Below, piece by piece: positions 1-9,845 of a DNA stretch of 53,271 nucleotides. The stretch covers positions 1 to 53,271 of the forward strand of contig JAGVJJ010000001.1 of NCBI GenBank assembly GCA_020051175.1, read 5' to 3'. The stretch is from Bacteroidia bacterium. GTDB taxonomy: Bacteria; Bacteroidota; Bacteroidia; 2-12-FULL-35-15. Below the pieces are notes generated by a model. That model was not told the origin of the DNA. It ran no database searches and saw only the letters and a program-made list of their open reading frames with translations. Every line of letters starts with the position of its first letter. The stretch's first letter is position 1. Both the position numbers and the translations under genes were made by a program.

Positions 1-368
1 CACGCTGTTACATTGAACGGATTCTTGATTAAGCTGATTTTATTCGTGTTTGGATTACAAATTAATAAGATAACTAACTAGCAACTTGAATTATTTATAA
101 TAAACAACAAAAAATAGTACACAACATCTTAATTTGGTTAATTCCTTTTCTGTGGATTGTACTATTAAAGACATTATCTGAGCCACCCAAAAAGACGCTA
201 AAAGGCAACAATGAGCCTTACAATAGTTGGTATGATGGGATTTCTTAAAAATGAAACTGGTAAAATAAATTCCATTATTGCTCGTTATAAAATTCAATTA
301 GTATATAACCATCCTGTTTCGTAAATTCGTAACACATTCGTTTATCTGTAACCGTAAATTTGTAACCC
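1..368. other. Left edge, no supported gene
   Basis: I see no convincing gene here. A frame open from base 1 stops at base 81 and its 26 residues resemble no family I recognise; it could be the very end of an upstream gene. The rest is AT-rich, and the last 50 bases hold the repeated GTAAC motifs listed separately. Confidence 0.4.
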
Positions 369-369
369 A
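320..369 (+). promoter_or_regulatory. Triple GTAAC direct repeat upstream of LytTR regulator
   Basis: Three same-strand GTAAC motifs lie at 329-333, 348-352 and 362-366. The first and third sit in a longer near-identical block (CGTAAATT, then C or T, then GTAAC). They run right up to the start codon of the LytTR response regulator. LytTR proteins are known to bind short direct repeats, so an autoregulatory operator is possible, but that is inference. TAAATTTG at 355-362 also matches a Bacteroidota -7 box but lies too close to the ATG for a normal leader. Confidence 0.35.
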
Positions 370-1118
370 TGATAAAAGCAATTATAGTTGATGATGAACT
401 TGGCGCACGCGAATCATTGTCGAAAATGGTAGAAAAAAATTGTAAAAACATACAGATTGTTGCAAAAGCCGATTCCATGCTCAGCGCTTATGAGGCAATT
501 ACCAATTTCAAGCCCGACCTGGTATTCCTGGATGTGGAAATGCCCAACGGCAATGCTTTTGACCTCCTTGAAAAATTTGATAAAATTGATTTCGACATCA
601 TTTTTACCACCGCTTATGACCATTATGCCATCAAAGGCATTAAATACAGCGCCATTGATTACATCTTAAAACCGATCGACCCGGAAGAGCTGGTACAGGC
701 TGTTCAGCGTTTTGAAGATAAAAAAGGACAAAACAACATGCTTGATAAAAAAATCCAGGCGCTGTTGTCCAACGTAAAGCCCGAAAACAAGCTTAAAAAA
801 GTTGGGTTGCCGGATGGCGAAGGCCTGGTATTTATAAACCTTTCTGAAATCATCCGCTGCGACTCTGATGGCAATTACACTTTTTTCATCCTCACTTCCG
901 GTAAAAAGATTATCGCTTCACGTACCCTGGGCGAATACGAGCAAATGTTTGCCGATGATAATTTTTTCCGTGTGCACCGCTCCCACCTCGTTAACCTGCA
1001 GCACGTAAAAAAATACATCAAGGGAGAAGGTGGTTATGTAGTAATGAGTGACAATTCACAGGTAGAAGTATCCCGCAGGAATAAAATCGATTTTCTGGAA
1101 CGGTTATCTCTTTTATAG
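369..1118 (+). CDS. LytTR-family response regulator
   Basis: This is a 249-residue two-component regulator of the LytR/AlgR type. The N-terminal receiver domain (about residues 1-120) has the acidic pair D8-D9, the phospho-acceptor D55 in FLDVEMP, and the conserved lysine in YILKPID. The C-terminal LytTR DNA-binding domain (about 145-249) contains the typical FFRVHRSHLVNL stretch. Such regulators are phosphorylated by membrane kinases of the LytS type; the partner kinase would usually lie just upstream, outside the window. The ATG start is directly preceded by a set of direct repeats. Its targets cannot be told from the sequence. Confidence 0.93.
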   Translation: MIKAIIVDDELGARESLSKMVEKNCKNIQIVAKADSMLSAYEAITNFKPDLVFLDVEMPNGNAFDLLEKFDKIDFDIIFTTAYDHYAIKGIKYSAIDYILKPIDPEELVQAVQRFEDKKGQNNMLDKKIQALLSNVKPENKLKKVGLPDGEGLVFINLSEIIRCDSDGNYTFFILTSGKKIIASRTLGEYEQMFADDNFFRVHRSHLVNLQHVKKYIKGEGGYVVMSDNSQVEVSRRNKIDFLERLSLL

Positions 1119-1126
1119 CTTGAATA

Positions 1127-1237
1127 CGAAAGTCGGAAGCCAGAAGTTAGTGACTTCGAGCTTCAAAGCTGAAACTTTGAAACCTGGAACTTCCGGCTCC
1201 GGTCTTCCGACTTCTAATTTCTGGCTTCCAACTTCGA
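1127..1237. repeat. Large imperfect inverted repeat (CTTCCGAC family)
   Basis: The arm at 1127-1150 (core GTCGGAAGCCAGAAGTTAG) and the arm at 1214-1237 are near-perfect reverse complements. Between them are further shorter copies of TTCCGAC/GTCGGAA-like words and a nested AAAGCTGAAACTTT palindrome. The unit lies just after the response regulator gene and could fold into a long hairpin. It looks like a dispersed intergenic repeat rather than a simple terminator, since no T-run follows. Confidence 0.6.
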
Positions 1238-1538
1238 TCTTCCGTCTTCCGACCAAATTTTAACATTTTTTACCATTCCTCCCCAATTTCTGCCGTTAAA
1301 TAATAAAACCTCCCCTCTCACACATTCGCACTTTACTTATTATTATTTCCATCGTAATATTGTGCAGAAAGAAATTTGACCATAAACCCTCCTTTTTTTC
1401 AATTAATGTCCAAAAAGGAAACAATGCAAAACTATTTGATAAATCAACCAATTTTTAAAGGATAAAAAATACGATACTGGTTATTAGGAAGTTAAGCAGG
1501 ATAAGGAATTGGAGTTAAAAAAATGTTGGTAAAAAAAC

Positions 1539-1570
1539 TTGTATATAAATTTTAAATATTCCTATATTTA
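1539..1570 (+). promoter_or_regulatory. Predicted sigma-ABfr-type promoter for TonB receptor operon
   Basis: A TTG at 1539-1541 is followed after 21 bases by TATATTTA at 1563-1570. This fits the Bacteroidota primary promoter (TTG, about 19-21 bases, TAnnTTTG) except for the last base. It gives a leader of roughly 90 bases before the ATG at 1664. Confidence 0.45.
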
Positions 1571-1663
1571 CCGCTCATTTTGCAAAAAATTGTTAAAAAT
1601 TTAATACGCTTTTAATAAACAGGGCTTAGGAAATAAAAATTCAAACGTTTTTAATTATATAAT

Positions 1664-4600
1664 ATGTTACGAAAATTACTCTCTGTCTTAACCGTTGTTC
1701 TTGCTTCCACAGGCTTCCTGCTTGCACAGAACGAATCAGCCATCAAAGTTAGACTTGTTGACAAAGCCAACAAAGAAACCATCCCATTCGCCAACGTTAT
1801 AGTGGAAATGGGTGGTATACAGGTTGGTGTTGCAACTACCAATATTGATGGTGAGGCTGTTATCAAACCTATCAACCCTGGTAAATACAATGTAAAAGCT
1901 ACGTACGTAGGTTACCAGACAGTTGTTATGGAAAATGTCAGCGTAGCGGTTGGTAAAATAGTACCACTTAACCTCGAAATGACAAATGCCGGAGGTATTG
2001 AGTTGACTACCGTTGAAACCGTTGCCTATTCCGAGCCCCTGATTGACCCGGATACCAAGTCGGGCGCAACCATTACACGCGAAGAATACCAGAACATGGC
2101 TTCCAAAAACATCAACTCGGTAGCCGCTACCACAGCCGGTATTTACCAGCAGGATGAAGGTGGCGCACTTAGTGTAAGGGGACAGCGTGCATCGGGTACT
2201 ACTTATTTTATTGACGGTGTAAAAGTTGTTGGAAGTGCCGGTGTACCGCAATCCAGCGTTGAGCAGGTAACAACTATTATTGGTGGTACTCCTGCTGAAT
2301 ATGGTGATGCAACAGGTGGTGTTATTGCAATTACAACTCGCGGTCCTGCAAGCAATTATACCGGAAGCGTAGAGGTTATATCTTCAGGTATTGGAGAAAA
2401 AAATGGTAAAAGCAGGGGCCTTGATGCTTATGGATACAACTTTGTCGGCTTCTCTTTTGGTGGCCCGCTCCTGACAAAAAAAGATACCGTGAACGATATC
2501 AAAAAACCGATTCTGGGCTTTATTGTTTCAGGTGAGATGTATACTGAAAAAGACCCTGACCCCTCTGCTATCGGTTTTTATCAGGTAAAAGCAGATAAGT
2601 TGGCTGAACTTGAACAAAATCCTTTACGACCAGCTCCAAATGGAACAGGTGGTTCTGTTCTTAATTCGGAGTTTGTTACCTTAAACGATATGGAAAAAAT
2701 CAAAGCGCGTAACAACGTGCGTGCCAACACCATGCGTTTAAACGGTAAAATCCAGTACCAGCCAACCAACAATATGGGTATTACCCTTGGTGGTTCGGTT
2801 GATTATAACAGGAGACATGATTTTGTGTACGAATATGCCCTGTTTAACGCTGTAAACAATCCACTTTCCACTGACAATACCTGGAGAGGATTTGCGAAAC
2901 TAACCCAGAAATTCAATTCTGCAACCGAAAAAGAAGAAGAAAAATCATCTTCTAACATCAAAAATGCTTATTTTACTATCCAGGCCAGTTATGCAAAAAC
3001 CAAAAACAGGGTACAGGATGATACTCACAAGGACAACTACTTCGACTATGGGTATATAGGTAAGTTCGACCAGAAGATCAAAAATTCATACATCTACGAA
3101 AAGCGTGATAAATACGATGTGGATGGAGATGGTGTAATTGATACTTTATGGGCAAACTGGCAAAATGGCTTTACACAGGAAAGCCTCACTTTTACGCCTG
3201 GTGACTTAAACCCTACCGGTACAGCATATACAACACAGTTCTTTAATAATACTGACCCTGCCATGATCCGCAGTCTTAACGATGTTCAGGCCGGATATGC
3301 ATTAAGGAACGGTGACGTTGCACGTAACATCTACTCCATGTGGTACAACACAGGCCGCCAGTACCGTGGTAACAGCCGCTCGGAAGTAAGCCAGGCCAGG
3401 GTGTTTGCAAACTTCTCTGCCGACTTGTTTAAAGATCATGCGGTACAGCTTGGTTTCGAGTTTGAGCAAAGGGTTGAAAGGGTGTTCAGCCTTACTACAA
3501 TTGATGAAATCGGTGGTCTGTGGGGCCGTATGCGCCAGCTTACCAACTCACATATTGAGCAGTTGGACAGCATTCCTTTCCTGAACCTGGAAATGTCAAC
3601 TATCAGCGCTGGCGACTATTATGACTTTAACCGACTTAACGATGGCACTCAAACCCAGTTCGACAGAAGCCTGAGAGAGAAATTAGGATATAATGTAAAT
3701 GGAACAGACTATATAAACATTGATTCTTACGACCCGTCAACTTTCAGCCTGGATATGTTCAGTGCCGATGACCTGTTAAACGGTGGTACTTCACCTCTGG
3801 TTAGCTACTACGGATATACTCACGATGGTAAAAAATTAACCGGCAGCCCTACTTTGGATGATTTTTTCACTAAAAAAGATGCAAACGGCAACTTTACACG
3901 TGAAATCGGTGCTTACCAGCCAATCTACATCGCAGGTTATATCCAGGACCGTTTTGACTTTAAAGATTTGAAATTTAACATCGGTGTTCGTATCGACCGT
4001 TTTGATGCTAACCAGCCGGTGCTAAAAGACAAATACTTGTTGTATGAAGCAAAAACTGCAGGTGAAGTTGATTTCGCCTCAGAATTTAACATGACACGTC
4101 CAGCCAATATTGGTGATGACTTCGTAGTGTATGTTGATAATAAAGACAACCCTACAAAAGCCGTTGGTTTCCGTGATGGAGACACCTGGTACAATGCTGC
4201 CGGAACTGTAATAACTGACCCGAATGCTTCTTTGGCAAGCGGTGTTACAGTAAACAGTGAGATTAACCCTTACCTGGTTGACCCGGCTGCTGCCAACAAC
4301 AAGCAGTTGTCATCAAAAGTATTTGAAGATTATACACCACAGATAAATGTAATGCCACGTATCGCATTTTCATTCCCTATCTCTGATGTGGCGAACTTCT
4401 TTGCTCACTACGATGTGTTAACGCAGCGTCCTAGCAATTCTTTTGGCCGACTTGACCCGATGGATTATTTTGCGCTTCAGAACAATGGTGGTGGCATTAT
4501 AAATAATCCGAACTTAAAACCGGAGCGTACTACAGACTACGAGCTTGGTTTCAGCCAGGTATTGAATGAAAGCAAAAACTCTGCAATTACCTTATCCGCT

Positions 4601-5467
4601 TTCTACCGTGAGTTAAGAAACATGGTTCAAGGTGTTCAGATTTATAAAGCCTACCCTGTTACGTACAACTCATTCGACAATATCGACTTTGGAACAGTAA
4701 AAGGGTTCTCTATTGCTTATGACTTAAGAAGGATGTCGAACGGTGTTCAGCTTACAGCCAACTACACATTGCAGTTTGCCGATGGTACCGGTTCAAGCGC
4801 TACAGACGGGGTAAACCTTGCTGCTTCCGGTCAACCAAACCTTAGAACAACCCACCCTCTTGATTACGATCAGCGTCACACAGTAGTATTGAACATCGAC
4901 TACCGCTTTGGTGCAAAGCAGGACTATAACGGGCCAGCTATCACACTAAGAAAGGGTAAAGAGAATGAAAAAACAATCAAAATATTTGAAAATGTAGGTG
5001 CAAACCTTGTGGCCAGAGCTGGTTCCGGAACACCTTACAGCAGACAGAGAAACATCACCCAGGGTGACCCTAACGGTAACGTAGTAATGGGTGTTGCTCA
5101 ACGTGGAAACCTTGCCGGAATGGTAAACGGTTCTAACCTGCCTTGGAACTTTAAGTTCGACTTAAGGATAGACAAAGACCTTGAACTGGTTTGGGGTAAA
5201 AAAGATGGCGAAGAAAGAAAATTTGCCAACCTGAACATTTACCTTCAGGTACTTAACCTGTTGAATACTAAAAACATTATCAATGTGTACAGGGCCACAG
5301 GCAGCGTGAACGATGATGGATACCTTGCATCTCCTCAGGGACAGCTGGCACTTGCAAATCAAACCAATGTTCAGTCATTCGTTGATTTGTACAACATCAA
5401 AATGAACGACCCTTCTTACTACAGCCGTCCGCGCGTAATACGTTTGGGTATATTGCTTGATTTTTAA
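1664..5467 (+). CDS. TonB-dependent receptor with CarboxypepD_reg-like domain
   Basis: This 1267-residue outer-membrane protein has a signal peptide (about residues 1-21, ending FLLAQ). Next comes a carboxypeptidase-regulatory-like beta-sandwich (about 26-110), a plug domain (about 125-235, with SVRGQRASGTTYFIDGVKV) and a long beta-barrel. It ends in an aromatic strand (RLGILLDF), as outer-membrane barrels do. This resembles SusC/RagA-type receptors, but no SusD-like lipoprotein follows. Instead the next genes encode a giant T9SS-sorted protein and a PorV-like barrel, so its role may be tied to secreted-protein handling rather than glycan uptake. The substrate is unknown. The ATG start and signal peptide agree. 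Confidence 0.92.
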   Translation: MLRKLLSVLTVVLASTGFLLAQNESAIKVRLVDKANKETIPFANVIVEMGGIQVGVATTNIDGEAVIKPINPGKYNVKATYVGYQTVVMENVSVAVGKIVPLNLEMTNAGGIELTTVETVAYSEPLIDPDTKSGATITREEYQNMASKNINSVAATTAGIYQQDEGGALSVRGQRASGTTYFIDGVKVVGSAGVPQSSVEQVTTIIGGTPAEYGDATGGVIAITTRGPASNYTGSVEVISSGIGEKNGKSRGLDAYGYNFVGFSFGGPLLTKKDTVNDIKKPILGFIVSGEMYTEKDPDPSAIGFYQVKADKLAELEQNPLRPAPNGTGGSVLNSEFVTLNDMEKIKARNNVRANTMRLNGKIQYQPTNNMGITLGGSVDYNRRHDFVYEYALFNAVNNPLSTDNTWRGFAKLTQKFNSATEKEEEKSSSNIKNAYFTIQASYAKTKNRVQDDTHKDNYFDYGYIGKFDQKIKNSYIYEKRDKYDVDGDGVIDTLWANWQNGFTQESLTFTPGDLNPTGTAYTTQFFNNTDPAMIRSLNDVQAGYALRNGDVARNIYSMWYNTGRQYRGNSRSEVSQARVFANFSADLFKDHAVQLGFEFEQRVERVFSLTTIDEIGGLWGRMRQLTNSHIEQLDSIPFLNLEMSTISAGDYYDFNRLNDGTQTQFDRSLREKLGYNVNGTDYINIDSYDPSTFSLDMFSADDLLNGGTSPLVSYYGYTHDGKKLTGSPTLDDFFTKKDANGNFTREIGAYQPIYIAGYIQDRFDFKDLKFNIGVRIDRFDANQPVLKDKYLLYEAKTAGEVDFASEFNMTRPANIGDDFVVYVDNKDNPTKAVGFRDGDTWYNAAGTVITDPNASLASGVTVNSEINPYLVDPAAANNKQLSSKVFEDYTPQINVMPRIAFSFPISDVANFFAHYDVLTQRPSNSFGRLDPMDYFALQNNGGGIINNPNLKPERTTDYELGFSQVLNESKNSAITLSAFYRELRNMVQGVQIYKAYPVTYNSFDNIDFGTVKGFSIAYDLRRMSNGVQLTANYTLQFADGTGSSATDGVNLAASGQPNLRTTHPLDYDQRHTVVLNIDYRFGAKQDYNGPAITLRKGKENEKTIKIFENVGANLVARAGSGTPYSRQRNITQGDPNGNVVMGVAQRGNLAGMVNGSNLPWNFKFDLRIDKDLELVWGKKDGEERKFANLNIYLQVLNLLNTKNIINVYRATGSVNDDGYLASPQGQLALANQTNVQSFVDLYNIKMNDPSYYSRPRVIRLGILLDF

Positions 5468-5512
5468 GAGGTTTAAGTATTCGGATTAAGGGAAACAACA
5501 AAACACAAACCA

Positions 5513-5539
5513 CCGGCTTCGGAATGCAAAAGAAGCCGG
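5513..5539 (+). other. Intercistronic hairpin
   Basis: CCGGCTTC (5513-5520) and GAAGCCGG (5532-5539) form a perfect 8-bp GC-rich stem between the TonB receptor and the giant T9SS protein. No T-run follows, so this is more likely an mRNA-stability or processing element than a terminator. Confidence 0.5.
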
Positions 5540-5560
5540 CAGGACAAAAAATAAAAATAT

Positions 5561-8500
5561 ATGAAAACAGTACAACCAAAATTTAAAACCCCGGGGTTCA
5601 ATCTGCAAACAGGGAAGTTTCTTGTGTATCTCCTGTTTGTGACTTGTTCTTATAAAGCTGGCGCCAGGGAAAACATTGGCGTTAACGGTGGAGGAATAGC
5701 TCCTAACCATAACCAGACAAAGTCGGTTATGGCGGGTTGCGTGAATGCTACTGCCCAGTCGGACCTGGACATTAACAACGTTAGAGCTAAAATATTAAAC
5801 GGGGGCGACATGTGGTGGGACCTGTTTGGTAACAATGAAGCGCGTTATGCAGTGCCTAAGCCTCCTATCGGACAGGTTGGGCCAAGCTCACAGTTTGCGA
5901 GCTCTGTATGGATTGGTGGATATGATGCAGGTGGTTCATTAAAAACTGCTGCACAAACATACCGTCAGAATGGTAACGACTATTGGCCAGGCCCTTTGAC
6001 CTCATCTGCTACAATCGACCCCGCAACTTGTGTTGCTTGGGATAAATTCTTCAAAATCAACAGAGCGGACGTAGAAAGCTATTACAACTGGGTAATGGAC
6101 CAGACCGTTGACAACCCTTTGGAAGGCACACAGGCAATGGACGTAATTAACACATGGCCAGCCTTTGGGCCTGATGGTCAGCCACTTGCGCCTTTTTACG
6201 ATGTAAATTCAGATGGTTTATATGACCCGTCTGTAGGTGATGTCCCGGACTTTGACATTACAGGTACACGCGGATGTAATGCACAGCTGTATGGCGACCA
6301 GTGTTTATTCTGGGTATTCAACGATAAAGGAAATATCCACACTGAAACAGGTGGAGCTGCGATTGGTATTGAGATTCAGGCGCAAGCATTTGCATTTGCC
6401 ACTACAGATGAGTTGAACAACGCAACCTTTTTGAAATACAAGATCATCAATAAATCTTCTTTCCGTATGGACTCCACGTTCTTTGGTGTTTGGGATGATG
6501 CGGATTTGGGTTGGTATATGGATGATTATGTAGGTTGTGATGTAAGCTTAGGTTTTGGTATGCTTTACAACGGTGCTGAAGTGGATGGTACTGGTCAGGC
6601 AACAGCTTATGGCAGCAACCCTCCTGCAATCGGTATCGACTTTTTCGAAGGGCCTTATGCGGATGCGGATGGCTTGGATAATCCTTCATCAGAAGTACCT
6701 GCAAGCTTCCTGAACTACGGGGATAATATTATTGACAATGAGCGTCTTGGAATGTGCAAATTCATGTATTTCAACAACAATAATAACAACGTAAACGGTA
6801 ACCCTAGCGCTGGTGACGACTTTTACCAGTACCTTACTGGAAGTTGGAGGAACGGAACCCGTATCACTTATGGTGGCGATGGTACTTCAGGTTCTGTAAT
6901 CTGCGATTACATGTTCCCGGGTACTTCCGACCCTTATGGTTATGGTGTTGGAGGCGATATCACCAACCCTGTATCAATGCCAAATTGGGATGAAACTTCA
7001 GAAAACAACGTTCCGAACGACAGACGTTTCCTTGAAAGCTCCGGGCCGTTTACCTTACAGCCAGGTGCAGTAAACGTTATTACAATTGGTGTGCCTTGGG
7101 CAAGAGCAACCCAGGGTGGGCCGCTCGCATCTGTTGCGTTATTAAAAGGTGCCGATGCAAAAGCTCAGGCATTGTTTAACAACTGCTTTGCAACTATCAA
7201 CGGGCCTACAGCTCCAAACTTAACTATTCAGGAACTTGACAGAGAATTGATTCTAACATGGTCTAACCCTACAAACCCATTGGTGTCCAACAATGCCAAT
7301 GAACAGTACACTGAAGATTATGACAAATCTGACCCGAACAATGTGCCATACACTTTCCAGGGATACCAAATTTACCAGTTGGTGAATGGTTCTGTTGGAC
7401 AAGGCGAATTGAATGATGTGAACAAAGCGCGCCTTGCATTCCAGTGCGATAAAGTGGATGGTATTACCCAGATTGTAAATTATACCAATGATGTAGCACT
7501 TTCTGCATTAATACCACAGGAAATGGTAAATGGAGCAAACTCAGGTATTGTACATTCCTGCTCTTTAAAAGAAGACCTCTTTGCAGTAGGAGACAACCGC
7601 CTTGTAAACCATAAAACATATTATTATGCAATTGTGGCTTATGGCCACGCTCCTATTACACCAAACTTCAGTGCCCTGAAGGATTATCTTCCATATGTTG
7701 CTGGTCGTAAAAATGCGGATTACCCGGTATTTACACCTCATCCTGCAGTACCACACATCCCTTCACCGGAAGCTGGCGGTACCAACCAACAGTCTGGTTA
7801 TGGAAACGGTCCTAAATTAAAACGTATTGAAGGACAAGGTAATGGAGGTAATGTACTTGACTTTACAAGCGAAACAGTGGCTTCTATCCTTGCCAATGGC
7901 CAGGAGAAAAACCCGGTGTATGCCAACGGAGCAGGTCCGGCTACCATTAAAGTAGTGGATCCATTGAATGTTCCTGAAAATACTGATTTCCGCTTTGTTC
8001 TGTACGGTAATTCAACCACTGTACCAAACACTGCAAGATGGGATTTAATCAACCTTACTACAGGTGATACAACCCACTCGGATACCACTATTGTAATACC
8101 AAATGACCAGCTGGTGAACGGCCAGCCTACAGGTACTTCATCCATTGTACCTAAATGGGGCCTTTCAGTAAATGTATCATTTGTGCGTAACCCGGGTGAT
8201 ATTGTTGATAATGCCTATCCAACCAACAATTCTTTCCAGGAAGCTACCATGACCTATTCAGACCCTTCCTACCAGTGGTTAACAGGCGTTGCCGACCAGG
8301 ATGGGGAAAGCATATTCAACTGGATACGTTCGGGAACCGCCACATACCCGGCACCAAACAATGTATTCAACGATTATGCAGGCTTTGATGATAATCAGGC
8401 ATTTGAAAAAGTACTGAGTGGAACATGGGCACCATACAGGTTGTGCGGTTCTACTCCTACTACCCCGCCAAACCCGCTGATTTATTCTGGTGGTCCGGCA

Positions 8501-9781
8501 TGGGGCGGATTCATGGCGCTGAACAAAATAGAAAATACAGCAAGTGTGGATGTGATTATCACCAGCGACAAATCAAAATGGACACGCTGTCCGGTACTTG
8601 AGTTGCAGGAACAGACATCTTTGGCAGTTGGAGGCACTAAAAAATTACACATGCGCTCTTCTCTGTCGGTTGACAAACAGGGTAAAAATTCAACCCAGGC
8701 AGGATATGTGGCTGAAGAAGGAGATTTGGTTGGAACTACCGGAATGGGCTGGTTCCCTGGATATGCTATTAACCTTGAAACCGGTGAGCGACTGAACATG
8801 GCTTTCGGTGAAGACTCCTGGCTGGCTTCCGAAAATGGTAATGACATGCAATGGAACCCGACATCAACCCAGTTTGCTGTAGTAAATGGCTTTGCAGATG
8901 CATCCAACCCTGTGTTTGGCGGAAAACATTACATTTATGTGTTCGGTCACAATGCAGATGGTACCTACAGTAATGATGCTCAGATGGGCAATGGCCTTAA
9001 AAACATTCCAATGTATGATCAGGGCAAAGCTGCTCACGACCTGCTGGTTGCTGCTGCCAATACAACAGGCGCTACAAGTGACGGATACAAACGTAACGTA
9101 TTTGGAGATGTAATGTGGGTAAACATGCCATTGGTAAAAGAAGGTCACGATTTGATGGAAACCGATGTAAAAGTAAGGTTAAGGGTTACCAAACCTTACG
9201 AAAAATATGGAACAGGAACTGCGGTGGCTTCAGGAGACCTTGTTGCAGGACAAACCTATTTTGTACAAAACGGGCCAATCACCCACAACTCTTCCACAAA
9301 AGGTACAGGAAGCTCCTTTGTGGCAGCCGGCACGTCATTTACATCAACTATTGCTAACCCTGTTGTACTAACAGCTGTAAACAATGCGGACCCGATGTAT
9401 GAGTTCAACACATCTGATATTGCAGCTGTTAAGGAAAGTGCAGAGCATGCAGAAGATGCTTTAAGCCTTATCAACATTGTTCCGAACCCTTACTATTCGT
9501 ATTCGGCTTACGAACAAAAAACAAGTGACAACATTGTGAAGATTACCAATCTGCCTAGAAACTGCAGTGTAACAATCTATACATTGAACGGTACTGTTGT
9601 AAGGAAGTTAAAAAAATCCGACAGTGATGCCAAAGCCTCTCTTGACTGGGATATGAAAAACGAAGCACGTATTCCTGTTGCAAGTGGTATGTACATCATA
9701 CATGTGGATGTACCTGGGGTAGGTGAAAAAATACTAAAATGGTTTGCAGTAATGCGTCCTCAGGATTTGGAAGCGTACTAA
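5561..9781 (+). CDS. Giant secreted protein with T9SS-type C-terminal domain
   Basis: This 1406-residue protein has an N-terminal hydrophobic segment (about residues 20-35) that may serve as signal sequence. The long extracellular body is rich in N, G, T and aromatic residues and contains low-complexity asparagine runs near residue 405. The C-terminus starts at VPNPYYSYSAYEQK and contains VASGMYIIHVDVPG, the beta-sandwich pattern of T9SS sorting signals, here extended by a KWFAVMRPQDLEAY tail. I recognise no enzymatic domain. It sits between a TonB receptor and a PorV-like protein, an arrangement suggesting a surface-exposed complex. PorV-type proteins are known to carry T9SS cargo to the sortase PorU. 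The exact function is unknown. Confidence 0.85.
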   Translation: MKTVQPKFKTPGFNLQTGKFLVYLLFVTCSYKAGARENIGVNGGGIAPNHNQTKSVMAGCVNATAQSDLDINNVRAKILNGGDMWWDLFGNNEARYAVPKPPIGQVGPSSQFASSVWIGGYDAGGSLKTAAQTYRQNGNDYWPGPLTSSATIDPATCVAWDKFFKINRADVESYYNWVMDQTVDNPLEGTQAMDVINTWPAFGPDGQPLAPFYDVNSDGLYDPSVGDVPDFDITGTRGCNAQLYGDQCLFWVFNDKGNIHTETGGAAIGIEIQAQAFAFATTDELNNATFLKYKIINKSSFRMDSTFFGVWDDADLGWYMDDYVGCDVSLGFGMLYNGAEVDGTGQATAYGSNPPAIGIDFFEGPYADADGLDNPSSEVPASFLNYGDNIIDNERLGMCKFMYFNNNNNNVNGNPSAGDDFYQYLTGSWRNGTRITYGGDGTSGSVICDYMFPGTSDPYGYGVGGDITNPVSMPNWDETSENNVPNDRRFLESSGPFTLQPGAVNVITIGVPWARATQGGPLASVALLKGADAKAQALFNNCFATINGPTAPNLTIQELDRELILTWSNPTNPLVSNNANEQYTEDYDKSDPNNVPYTFQGYQIYQLVNGSVGQGELNDVNKARLAFQCDKVDGITQIVNYTNDVALSALIPQEMVNGANSGIVHSCSLKEDLFAVGDNRLVNHKTYYYAIVAYGHAPITPNFSALKDYLPYVAGRKNADYPVFTPHPAVPHIPSPEAGGTNQQSGYGNGPKLKRIEGQGNGGNVLDFTSETVASILANGQEKNPVYANGAGPATIKVVDPLNVPENTDFRFVLYGNSTTVPNTARWDLINLTTGDTTHSDTTIVIPNDQLVNGQPTGTSSIVPKWGLSVNVSFVRNPGDIVDNAYPTNNSFQEATMTYSDPSYQWLTGVADQDGESIFNWIRSGTATYPAPNNVFNDYAGFDDNQAFEKVLSGTWAPYRLCGSTPTTPPNPLIYSGGPAWGGFMALNKIENTASVDVIITSDKSKWTRCPVLELQEQTSLAVGGTKKLHMRSSLSVDKQGKNSTQAGYVAEEGDLVGTTGMGWFPGYAINLETGERLNMAFGEDSWLASENGNDMQWNPTSTQFAVVNGFADASNPVFGGKHYIYVFGHNADGTYSNDAQMGNGLKNIPMYDQGKAAHDLLVAAANTTGATSDGYKRNVFGDVMWVNMPLVKEGHDLMETDVKVRLRVTKPYEKYGTGTAVASGDLVAGQTYFVQNGPITHNSSTKGTGSSFVAAGTSFTSTIANPVVLTAVNNADPMYEFNTSDIAAVKESAEHAEDALSLINIVPNPYYSYSAYEQKTSDNIVKITNLPRNCSVTIYTLNGTVVRKLKKSDSDAKASLDWDMKNEARIPVASGMYIIHVDVPGVGEKILKWFAVMRPQDLEAY

Positions 9782-9798
9782 AACTACCTGTTTCTTGA

Positions 9799-9821
9799 CC
9801 TCCGCTCTTGAAGAGCGGAGG
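9799..9821 (+). other. Intercistronic perfect hairpin
   Basis: CCTCCGCTCTT and AAGAGCGGAGG face each other around one base, giving a perfect palindrome 24 bases before the PorV-like start. It is not followed by a T-run. It could protect or separate mRNA segments inside the three-gene unit, or be a copy of a palindromic intergenic repeat. Confidence 0.5.
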
Positions 9822-9845
9822 CTAAAACTAAAAAAGATAAAAAAG

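Larger units (their letters stand above)
1119..1663. other. Intergenic region with inverted repeat and promoter
   Basis: This 545-base non-coding stretch separates the LytTR regulator from the TonB receptor. Its left part holds a large degenerate inverted repeat (1127-1237). Its right part is very AT-rich and contains a good promoter candidate about 90 bases before the receptor start. I see no small ORF worth calling. Confidence 0.6.

Noticed and set aside
1..81. End of an upstream gene at the left edge
   Set aside because: The short open frame has no recognisable family sequence, so I do not call it.
1736..2251. A 171-codon minus-strand frame opposite the TonB receptor
   Set aside because: It lies inside the strongly supported receptor gene and has no recognisable domain.
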